The position numbers were made by a program, and so were the translations under genes. From positions 1 to 12,048 of the forward strand of contig PUOB01000382.1 in NCBI GenBank assembly GCA_003551985.1: a stretch of DNA of 12,048 bases. Reading direction: 5' to 3'. The notes under the pieces are model-generated. The model worked only from the letters and a program-made list of their open reading frames with translations. It was not told the origin of the DNA and did no database searches. Positions 1-5,665 of the stretch are shown in pieces. Each line of letters begins with the position of its first letter. Position 1 is the stretch's first letter. This DNA is from Desulfobacteraceae bacterium (lineage in GTDB: Bacteria; Desulfobacterota; Desulfobacteria; Desulfobacterales; Desulfosalsimonadaceae).

Positions 1-836
1 TGTGCTTCCGGGTAATATGAGGGCCTTTGGGGCGGCATTATCGATTTGCCATGAAACGCCATAAGCCACTCATTGAACCCTGCTGAACCATTGGCCAACT
101 CTGAAACCTGGACGGTAAGTCCATCGGACAAAGTAAATACCCCCCGGTCAAAAAGCTTGTGATGCATTGAACACAATGCGATGCCGTTGGTTTCATCGTC
201 CGGGCCGCCGGCCTGGTGCCATTTTATGTGGGCGGCTTCCACAGCAACCAGCGTGTGGCCGAGCCTTACATTGAAGCCGCATACCGCGCACCTGTATTCA
301 TAAGCGCAAAGTATGCGATCCCGGAATCGGGGGTCCCGGGCTCTGCCTGGTGCTGCAGCCGCTTCGATATCAATCCCCACGGCCTGGAGGATATCCTCGT
401 GAACGGTGGATGGAAAACTGGCTTCCAAAAGCGTGACGGCTATCTCTCCCAGCAGTTTCTTGTCCCGGAAAACAGCGTCGTAAACCTCTTTTTTGAAACC
501 GCCATTTACATTGCACTTGAGCAGTTCGGCCCTGGAAGGGCTACTGCCGGCTTTTCGCTTTTTTAAGTTGTCAGCATTTTGCAGCTCCCAAATACCGTCG
601 CTTTGCAGATGCCAGAAGGGGTATTCCGGGTGGAAACTTTTGCGGGGCGGACCGAAGTCGGCTATGAGCTGCTTGACATCTTTTTCAATTTCAACGTAAG
701 GCATCAGGCGAGGTTTGCCCTGCTGATACCTGCCCATGGCGTATAAAAGCAGCAGCGGCTTGTGCGGCGCTCTCTGACCGCCGGATTTCCACACATTGAG
801 ATTTTGAAAGCGCTGCCTGATCTTTTCTTCTTCCAT
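1..836 (-). CDS. Phosphorothioate-DNA-binding HNH restriction endonuclease (type IV-like), 3' end outside window
   Basis: The frame is open from the ATG at 836 to the window edge, giving 278 residues; the family is usually about 290-300, so only a short C-terminal tail is missing. The N-terminal half looks like a sulfur-binding domain: APHKPLLLLYA (residues 23-33) and EYPFWHLQSDGIWEL (71-85) are typical blocks. The C-terminal half is an HNH/beta-beta-alpha-metal nuclease: CAVC (183-186), EAAHIKWH (200-207), NGIALC (217-222), HH (225-226) and FDRG (229-232). Known relatives (SBD-HNH enzymes, related to ScoMcrA) bind phosphorothioate-modified DNA and cut nearby. The role here is inferred from family. 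An in-frame stop (846-848) just upstream leaves 836 as the only sensible ATG; no clear Shine-Dalgarno is seen. It lies 170 bp downstream of the NERD helicase on the same strand and has its own promoter-like sequence. No phosphorothioation genes are in the window, which fits an enzyme directed at foreign modified DNA. Confidence 0.88.
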   Translation of the reverse strand, partial: MEEEKIRQRFQNLNVWKSGGQRAPHKPLLLLYAMGRYQQGKPRLMPYVEIEKDVKQLIADFGPPRKSFHPEYPFWHLQSDGIWELQNADNLKKRKAGSSPSRAELLKCNVNGGFKKEVYDAVFRDKKLLGEIAVTLLEASFPSTVHEDILQAVGIDIEAAAAPGRARDPRFRDRILCAYEYRCAVCGFNVRLGHTLVAVEAAHIKWHQAGGPDDETNGIALCSMHHKLFDRGVFTLSDGLTVQVSELANGSAGFNEWLMAFHGKSIMPPQRPSYYPEA

Positions 837-868
837 GGGGATATACTATTTTGGCCAATGAGCGTTAT

Positions 869-887
869 TAAAATTAATCTAATTTTA
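869..887. promoter_or_regulatory. Perfect 8-bp inverted repeat overlapping the -10 element (candidate operator)
   Basis: TAAAATTA (869-876), spacer ATC, TAATTTTA (880-887) form a perfect inverted repeat. It covers the predicted -10 box (882-887) and the expected transcription start of the restriction gene. A bound dimeric repressor would block the promoter. No obvious regulator is adjacent; the Xre-like protein at 3820-4176 is the only HTH regulator in the window, and nothing links it to this site. Confidence 0.4.
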
Positions 888-909
888 CAGATTATCAGGA
901 ATTTGTAAA
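882..909 (-). promoter_or_regulatory. Sigma70-like promoter for the HNH restriction gene
   Basis: On the minus strand TTTACA (904-909) is followed after 16 bp by TAAAAT (882-887), each matching consensus at 5 of 6 positions. Transcription would start near 875, giving a leader of about 39 nt before the ATG at 836. The surrounding gap (837-1006) is A+T-rich and holds no gene that I can see. This is a visual prediction only. Confidence 0.45.
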
Positions 910-1006
910 GGCAAAGACAAAACCTTTTGCGGGAAAAACAGGAAATGAGTCAATTCAGCGGGGGGATTGCATGCTGGTGCACTGGAAAGCGCAGTCGGAA
1001 GCTCCT

Positions 1007-2854
1007 TTAAACGGCGCCGGCCATTTTCCGGATCAGGTGGTTCTCAAAGCAATACGGAACAAACAAATGCTGCCGGGCCCTGGTAATGGCCACGCAGGCG
1101 AGCCGGTCGATCTGATCCTGGGTCCAGCGCCCCGGCTCCAACCAGTCCAGGCCGATGACAAATACGCATGCGTAATCGAATCCTTTTACGCTGTGGATGG
1201 TCGAGATGGCGACCTTGTTCGTGGTGATGTCATAGGACTGCTTGGCGCGGAAATCCTCGGATATCCAATGGTGCAGGATGCCTCTGCTTTCCATGGCAGA
1301 CCCCAGAAGATGGGGCACGTGGACGCCTGGCAGGCGGTCCGGGGCTTTCATGGCATAGAGGACGGCGATTTCAGATAAGGGATAGCCCTGCGTGTCTGCA
1401 AGCTGCCGGATCTTGTCGGCTACATAGGCCGGGATTTCATGGAAGTTTGAAAAAGCGGTTATTTCCGGAGGGGGGCCCTGGAACGTGCCGAATGTGTCCG
1501 GGAACAACTGTAGCTGTTCGTCGGATGCGGTTTCGTCCGACGATTTTTGGGTGCAGGACAAGGATTCCGCCAGGTCCGTGATCTGCTTTGTGTTGCGATA
1601 TGCCCAGGACAGCCGGTGCACCCTTCCCCGGGCCTGGATGCCGACCGCTTTCCATGACCGGGGGCGTTCATAGATATCCTGCTGCGCGTCCAATGTCATG
1701 GTGAAGTGGTTGGTCCAGGGGTTAAGCAGGGGCATGACCACCCGCAGCATGTCGTCTGAAAAATCCTGTCCCTCATCAATGAAAACCGCATCATAGCGGA
1801 CGGGATAATCCGGGAGCTTTTCCTGGGCGGACTGGATGACGCGTTCATAGTAGTCCTGATTTTCGTTTTCGTATTTCACGTCTTCGCCGCAGATCCTGGC
1901 GCACAACTGGAAAAAGTGCATCACCTCGACCCCGTCGTCGCCCAGGGGCACCTGTTTGTCCGATAGAAGGCGCTTGATGAAATTGACGAGGGTGACGTTG
2001 TAGCACACAAAAAGAACCCGGCGGACATCCGGGATGTACTGCCGCAGCAGGGCCGCGCGATGAACCAGGATCAATGTTTTCCCGCTGCCCGAAGGCCCGG
2101 TGATGAGGCGGTGGCCGGGGCCGTATTGGCGGGCGATGCTTTCCTGGTGCTTGTCTAATATCTTTAAATGCCTTGCGTCTTCTGCCTTATTCCGGTGCTC
2201 CGCCCTGCTGGGGAGATCTATGCGAACCACGGGGAACAGCAGCTGCTTGAGGTGGGTCAGCTCATTTTGGGTAATGCTGAAATCAAACAAGGGGGAAAAC
2301 ATCTGATTCATGTTGTCCTGGAAGCATCGGCCGGACGGGTCCGAGCAGATGGGGGACTGGGGGTGGAGGTCGTCCCAGAAGAAAACCTTGTCTGCGGGAA
2401 TGACCTTGTCCAGTGACTTTTGCCGGTATTCGTGCTTGTTGATGTACGGGAAAACGACGCCGTAGCTCACGGGTATTTTGACATTCCCGTGGGAATGGCC
2501 CTGCTTTGACACCAGGCGGCCGTCCTTTTTGATCTTGTCCATGATCCGGTAAATATAGTCGCGCGCCTGCTGGAGGGGGTTTCTGCGCTTTTGGGTGCTG
2601 CCGCTGATTTGCAGGATGAAGTGCTGGGGGTCGGCGGAAACCACTTGCTCCAGGTCCCAGTCTTTCACTTCAAAGATGACCAGGCCGAATTGGCTTGAGT
2701 AGATGATAAAGTCTGGCTCGTGTCCCTGGATGTCCGGGAGGTACCATGCGATGTAATGGTGGTCCGGCTTGGCAACGGCCTGGAGGAACCGGTAAAAGGT
2801 GCCTTCGCCGGCGGTCGAGAAATCCGCTGTTTCGTCAGGGATCATGATGGCCAT
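1007..2854 (-). CDS. NERD-domain SF1 (UvrD-like) helicase
   Basis: A 615-residue protein. The N-terminal NERD (nuclease-related) domain, about residues 14-105, shows GEGTFY (16-21), EPDFIIY (46-52) and FEVKDW (61-66). D48, E62 and K64 make the PD-(D/E)XK-type triad. A UvrD-like SF1 motor follows: Walker A GPSGSGKT (253-260), Walker B VFIDEGQD (357-364), TLDAQQDIYERP (387-398), LSWAYRNTKQI (415-425), motif V around STIHSVKG (551-558) and motif VI CVAITRARQH (587-596). All key motor residues are intact. It should be a cytoplasmic ATP-driven DNA helicase or translocase with a possible nuclease. An AAGGAG Shine-Dalgarno six bases before the ATG supports the start. It lies downstream of the broken PD-(D/E)XK gene (117 bp gap) and upstream of the HNH restriction gene. 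Stand-alone NERD-helicases are common in defence islands, but I cannot assign this one to a named system. Confidence 0.88.
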   Translation of the reverse strand: MAIMIPDETADFSTAGEGTFYRFLQAVAKPDHHYIAWYLPDIQGHEPDFIIYSSQFGLVIFEVKDWDLEQVVSADPQHFILQISGSTQKRRNPLQQARDYIYRIMDKIKKDGRLVSKQGHSHGNVKIPVSYGVVFPYINKHEYRQKSLDKVIPADKVFFWDDLHPQSPICSDPSGRCFQDNMNQMFSPLFDFSITQNELTHLKQLLFPVVRIDLPSRAEHRNKAEDARHLKILDKHQESIARQYGPGHRLITGPSGSGKTLILVHRAALLRQYIPDVRRVLFVCYNVTLVNFIKRLLSDKQVPLGDDGVEVMHFFQLCARICGEDVKYENENQDYYERVIQSAQEKLPDYPVRYDAVFIDEGQDFSDDMLRVVMPLLNPWTNHFTMTLDAQQDIYERPRSWKAVGIQARGRVHRLSWAYRNTKQITDLAESLSCTQKSSDETASDEQLQLFPDTFGTFQGPPPEITAFSNFHEIPAYVADKIRQLADTQGYPLSEIAVLYAMKAPDRLPGVHVPHLLGSAMESRGILHHWISEDFRAKQSYDITTNKVAISTIHSVKGFDYACVFVIGLDWLEPGRWTQDQIDRLACVAITRARQHLFVPYCFENHLIRKMAGAV

Positions 2855-2870
2855 GGCAGCTCCTTGTCTA

Positions 2871-2884
2871 ATTGCATACGCAAT
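2871..2884. promoter_or_regulatory. Short inverted repeat upstream of the NERD helicase
   Basis: ATTGC (2871-2875) and GCAAT (2880-2884) pair around ATAC. The site ends 16 bases from the helicase ATG, just upstream of the Shine-Dalgarno. It could be a small operator or a weak hairpin affecting translation. At five pairs it could also be chance. Confidence 0.2.
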
Positions 2885-2971
2885 GCGGTCTTAACCGCCG
2901 CCCTTATACGGGTGCTTATTCCCCTTTCCCAGGCGCTGCCACAACTCCTTCATTTCCGGCAGCAGGCCCTA

Positions 2972-3461
2972 TTATTTATCGGAGGGTTGGTTCCTCAGAG
3001 ATTTACCCTGCCTGCCTCTATCTATTTTCATTTTAAGCCATGCAACCACAGGCTCAACCGGAACCCTTCTGCCATCAAAAAACTGGTCGGTTTCCTCGTT
3101 GTAAAAAATCCGATATTCTCCTGAATTCAAACGTATTTGCAAAATTGAAATATTAAGGCCTTCAACGCCGCCCATCACTTCTTTCAACCGTCTCTTTTGG
3201 GTTTCACCGGGCGCAATGAAATTGTTAAGCGAGGTTTTAGTTTCAATTATATACGGCATACTGTCCTTGAATGCAAAGAAATCAAAAGGCGGGTTATGAA
3301 AGCCTGCGGCCGCATTGGCGTTTTCAATACCGCTGAAGCCCTCATAGTTAAGGCATACCAGGGAGAAATGTATAAGTTGCCATGGGCCGGAGTTTTCGCT
3401 GAGAAGCAGGTTTTTTAGAACACAAATTGCATTATGAAAGTTTCTGGAAAATGCTGCCCAT
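2972..3461 (-). pseudogene. PD-(D/E)XK nuclease-like protein, frameshifted near its 5' end
   Basis: The uninterrupted frame (2972 to about 3463) encodes some 163 codons but has no ATG until 3259. Its upstream part reads as real protein: SENSGPWQLIHFSLVCLNY is followed by NPPFDFFAF (D codon 3281-3283) and then IIETKTSLNNF (E codon 3242-3244, K codon 3236-3238). That is a PD-(D/E)XK-like spacing of 13 residues between D and E. The best start is the ATG at 3459-3461, with AAGGA seven bases upstream, but it lies in another frame (MGSIFQKLS, then stop at 3432-3434). One surplus base between about 3435 and 3458, perhaps in a T run, would join the two frames into a protein of about 162 residues. Alternatives are a sequencing error, a non-standard start, or a shortened 95-residue product from 3259 (AAGGAC sits four bases upstream), which would lose the aspartate. 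The nuclease call is inferred from the motif. The NERD helicase follows 117 bp later. Confidence 0.6.
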
Positions 3462-3490
3462 ATTTATTTCCTTTCCCGGCAACAATGGTT

Positions 3491-3509
3491 GTCACGTAAG
3501 AAACGTGAC
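3491..3509. promoter_or_regulatory. Inverted repeat in the divergent control region (site 1)
   Basis: GTCACG (3491-3496), a 7-nt spacer and CGTGAC (3504-3509) form a perfect inverted repeat. It lies 30 bp upstream of the likely ATG (3461) of the minus-strand nuclease-like gene and 28 bp upstream of the toxin -35 box. Its geometry equals that of the repeat at 3544-3562, although the arms differ in sequence. It could be an operator or a weak hairpin. Confidence 0.35.
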
Positions 3510-3536
3510 CTGTCAGTGAAATCTGTGGTATTTGTG

Positions 3537-3564
3537 TTGACAGTATACCTTTATGGGGTATATT
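3537..3564 (+). promoter_or_regulatory. Promoter of the toxin-antitoxin operon with embedded inverted repeat
   Basis: TTGACA (3537-3542) matches the -35 consensus exactly. TATATT (3559-3564) follows after 16 bp as the -10. TATACC (3544-3549), 7 nt and GGTATA (3557-3562) form an inverted repeat filling the spacer and part of the -10, as expected for autorepression by the antitoxin. Transcription would start near 3571, two bases before the toxin ATG at 3573. Confidence 0.6.
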
Positions 3565-3572
3565 TATTTGGT

Positions 3573-3851
3573 ATGGGCTGGGTTGTTGAGTTTACAAACA
3601 GGTCACGAAAACAGAAAGAGAAGCTGCCGCGCAGAGTACAAACCGTGTTGTTTCAGTTGGTGAAAGAAATCGAAACGTCGGGGCCTGTGAGGGGCAGTTG
3701 GCCCAACTATAGCAAATTGTCCGCCGGAGTGCATCATTGCCACTTAATAAAGGGAAAGTCAACGTATGTTGCTGTTTGGCAGGAAGCGGAAGGTAAAATC
3801 CGGGTTGTGGAGGTAATTTATGCCGGAAGCCACGAAAAAGCGCCGTACTAA
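3573..3851 (+). CDS. RelE/ParE-superfamily toxin (HigB-like)
   Basis: A 92-residue basic protein. FTNRSRKQKEKLPRRVQ (7-23), a tryptophan followed by NYSKLS (45-50), HHCHLIKGKSTYVAVW (54-69) and the ending EVIYAGSHEKAPY (80-92) are characteristic of small RelE/HigB-like toxins annotated as cytotoxic translational repressors. Such toxins usually cleave mRNA at the ribosome; activity here is inferred. I chose the ATG at 3573. The longer frame from a TTG at 3489 would translate through the promoter and has no Shine-Dalgarno. No Shine-Dalgarno precedes 3573 either, and the predicted transcript begins about two bases upstream, suggesting leaderless translation. The gene overlaps the antitoxin by 32 bp. 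Toxin-first order is typical of higBA. Confidence 0.83.
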   Translation: MGWVVEFTNRSRKQKEKLPRRVQTVLFQLVKEIETSGPVRGSWPNYSKLSAGVHHCHLIKGKSTYVAVWQEAEGKIRVVEVIYAGSHEKAPY

Positions 3852-4176
3852 TGATGAAGTCGTGACCTTGACTTTGCGCGTCAGGAGGCGAAATGTATCC
3901 AGGATTCAGGAGTATGCAAGGGCTGTTGAGTCTGATGAAGAACGTACATATTCGGTCAAGGAAGTGTTTCCTGAATATAACGGGAAAGAACAGCAGGCAG
4001 CCCTGCGGGCCTACCGCATTCGTGAAGGATTTACGCAGAAACAATTGTCCGACTTGACAGGTATTCCACAGCGCCACATCAGTGAAATGGAAAACGGCAA
4101 GCGCGGCATTGGGAAAGAGCGGGCCCGTAAATTGGCGGATGTATTGCACGTAGGGGATTATCGGTTTTTGATGTAG
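3820..4176 (+). CDS. Xre-family antitoxin / transcriptional repressor (HigA-like)
   Basis: A 118-residue protein. The N-terminal part (1-60) is charged and probably binds the toxin. The C-terminal part holds a lambda-repressor-like helix-turn-helix: LRAYRIREGFTQKQLSDLTG (62-81) followed by IPQRHISEMENGKRGIGKER (82-101). A strong Shine-Dalgarno, GGAGGT, lies five bases before the ATG, inside the toxin gene. The antitoxin should therefore be translated efficiently compared with the leaderless-looking toxin, as balance requires. It is expected to neutralise the toxin and repress the shared promoter through the inverted repeat at 3544-3562. Both statements are inference from family and context. 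Confidence 0.87.
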   Translation: MPEATKKRRTNDEVVTLTLRVRRRNVSRIQEYARAVESDEERTYSVKEVFPEYNGKEQQAALRAYRIREGFTQKQLSDLTGIPQRHISEMENGKRGIGKERARKLADVLHVGDYRFLM

Positions 4177-4205
4177 GGCTGAAAACACCGTTTTCCTGGA
4201 TGCGA

Positions 4206-4351
4206 TTATTGTACGCTTCGACCACATTCATTGTTCCGGCCCGCCGTTGCCCTGTATTCATTGTAATAAACATGAAAATGAGGCGGCGGATGCCCGCCGG
4301 GCGCATAATACATTCTGACAATTATCCGGAAAACATAGCAACAGTGGGCAT
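4206..4351 (-). pseudogene. DUF4160 protein remnant, frameshifted and C-terminally truncated
   Basis: The ATG at 4351 follows AGGA at five bases and encodes MPTVAMFSG, a typical DUF4160 beginning, before a stop at 4322-4324. The adjacent frame continues exactly where the family would: IIVRMYYAPGGHPPPHFHVY and then YNEYRAT. One missing base near 4322-4327 (probably a lost G in GGG) accounts for the break. After YRATA the text (GRNNECGRSVQ, stop at 4206) no longer resembles the family, whose members run to about 80-90 residues; this copy would be about 48. DUF4160 proteins are small, of unclear function, and often paired with DUF2442 partners. No partner is visible here. The gene is probably a decayed leftover cut by insertion or deletion next to the toxin-antitoxin pair. 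Confidence 0.65.
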
Positions 4352-4387
4352 TTTTCCTGATCCTGTTTGTGAGCGATCGGGGAACTC

Positions 4388-4431
4388 GACTTTTTCGGAA
4401 CTGATTCCGGAAAAGTCTTGACTTTTTCGGA
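4388..4431. repeat. Triple 12-bp element (direct-inverted-direct) upstream of the DUF4143 ATPase
   Basis: GACTTTTTCGGA occurs at 4388-4399 and again at 4420-4431, 32 bp apart (about three helical turns). Between them an inverted copy with one mismatch lies at 4406-4417. The first and inverted copies, extended to 13 nt (4388-4400 and 4405-4417), could fold around CTGA with one G-T pair. The last copy overlaps the -35 box of the ATPase gene. Neither side shows the T run of an intrinsic terminator. It may be an operator array or the binding site of the neighbouring ATPase. Confidence 0.6.
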
Positions 4432-4445
4432 GTGTATGTCAGAAT
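4418..4445 (+). promoter_or_regulatory. Extended -10 promoter of the DUF4143 ATPase gene
   Basis: TTGACT (4418-4423) is followed after 16 bp by CAGAAT (4440-4445), preceded by TGT, giving an extended -10. Transcription would begin near 4452, one base from the ATG at 4453. The -35 is embedded in the third copy of the 12-bp element. Confidence 0.4.
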
Positions 4446-4452
4446 AGTCGGC

Positions 4453-5583
4453 ATGGAACGCTACCTGAAAAACTTTATTCTTGAAGATCTGCATCGGAAA
4501 GTCATTTTGGTTACCGGGCCTCGACAGGCGGGCAAAACCACCCTGGCGAAAACGCTGGCCGAAAATTTTGATTATCTGAATTATGACAATGCCGAGCACC
4601 GCCTCAGCCTGTTGAAAAAAACCTGGGACCGCGCCAGGGACCTGGTCATTTTTGATGAGCTTCACAAACTGAAAAACTGGAAGTCATGGCTCAAGGGTGT
4701 TTACGACACCGAGGGAATCCCTCCGGCCCTGGTTGTCACGGGCAGCGCCAGACTGGACACCTATCGCAAGGTGGGCGATTCCCTGGCAGGCCGGTTTTTT
4801 CAGTTTCGCCTTCACCCCCTTGATTTAAAGGAAATCAAAACCTTCCTGAATCCCGGCAATCTTGACGACGCCTGCAATACCCTCCTTGCCGTGGGCGGAT
4901 TTCCGGAACCGTTTCTTGAGGGCAGTCAACGGTTTTATAACCGCTGGAAAAAATCCCATCTGGATATCATTGTCAAGCAGGACATGATTGATCTCGAGAA
5001 TATTCAACAGATATCGGCCATTGAAACCCTGATAGAGCTGTTGAAAAAAAATGTCGGGACGCCGGTTTCCTACAGTTCCCTGGCCGGTGATTTGCAGTGT
5101 TCCGATAAGACCATCAAGCGCTGGCTGGGGATACTGGAAAACATGTATGTCATCTTTCGGGTGCCGCCTTTTCATGCCAACATCGCCCGGGCCATCCTGA
5201 AAGCCCCCAAATTCTATTTCTACGATACCGGCCAGGTCACGGGAGACCCGGGCGCCAAACTGGAAAATCTGGTGGCATGCGCTCTTTTAAAAGAAATCCA
5301 CTTCAAGGCGGACTGTTTTGGAGAAAACTTGCGTCTCTGCTATGTCAAAAACAAAGACGGCCGGGAAATTGATTTTCTGCTGGTCCGGTCCGGAATCCCG
5401 GAGCTGATGGTCGAAGTGAAATGGCGGGATGATACCATCAGTTCCAATTTTAAACTTTTTGAAAGATTCATGCCGGATGTCCGTAAAATTCAACTGGTCA
5501 AGGAATTGAAAAAAGAAAAAACATATCCCGACGGAGCGGAAATCCGCCGGGTTTGCGACTGGCTGGCGCATCTGGATTTATAA
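4453..5583 (+). CDS. AAA ATPase with C-terminal DUF4143 domain
   Basis: A 376-residue protein. The N-terminal P-loop domain has Walker A GPRQAGKT (22-29), Walker B LVIFDE (64-69) followed by LHKLKNW, a sensor-like VVTGSARLD (94-102) and the family block GRFFQFRLHPLDLKE (113-127). The C-terminal DUF4143 region contains a winged-helix-like stretch (about 203-240) and a restriction-fold-like part with REIDFLL (304-310) and VEVKW (320-324); D307, E321 and K323 resemble a PD-(D/E)XK site. The start at 4453 matches the usual family beginning (MERYLKNFILEDL). A GTG at 4432 would add seven residues but has a poorly spaced ribosome site. These ATPases are widespread, mobile and of unsettled function. 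Transcription appears independent of the toxin-antitoxin pair, with the DUF4160 remnant between them. Confidence 0.87.
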   Translation: MERYLKNFILEDLHRKVILVTGPRQAGKTTLAKTLAENFDYLNYDNAEHRLSLLKKTWDRARDLVIFDELHKLKNWKSWLKGVYDTEGIPPALVVTGSARLDTYRKVGDSLAGRFFQFRLHPLDLKEIKTFLNPGNLDDACNTLLAVGGFPEPFLEGSQRFYNRWKKSHLDIIVKQDMIDLENIQQISAIETLIELLKKNVGTPVSYSSLAGDLQCSDKTIKRWLGILENMYVIFRVPPFHANIARAILKAPKFYFYDTGQVTGDPGAKLENLVACALLKEIHFKADCFGENLRLCYVKNKDGREIDFLLVRSGIPELMVEVKWRDDTISSNFKLFERFMPDVRKIQLVKELKKEKTYPDGAEIRRVCDWLAHLDL

Positions 5584-5665
5584 AATGATTATCATGAATC
5601 AACGCTTTCAGCCCATATGATGGCCATGACCGGGATCCTTTTTCATCGGAAGCACCGAATTCATT

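Noticed and set aside
3197..3418. 73-codon plus-strand frame
   Set aside because: It lies opposite the extended nuclease-like frame, which encodes a PD-(D/E)XK-like motif, and has no ribosome site.
3489..3572. N-terminal extension of the toxin from a TTG codon
   Set aside because: It would translate the promoter and operator, has no Shine-Dalgarno, and adds residues absent from the usual toxin beginning.
4181..4195. Hairpin GAAAAC-ACC-GTTTTC after the antitoxin as a terminator
   Set aside because: The stem is only six mostly A-T pairs and is not followed by a T run.
4258..4665. 135-codon minus-strand frame across the ATPase start
   Set aside because: It shadows the ATPase gene and shows no family motif. 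Only the separate DUF4160 frames in this area are convincing.
5584..5665. Bidirectional terminator between the ATPase and AddA-like genes
   Set aside because: Only a 5-bp repeat (TGATT/AATCA, 5586-5601) without a T run is visible. The 82-bp gap holds nothing I can support.
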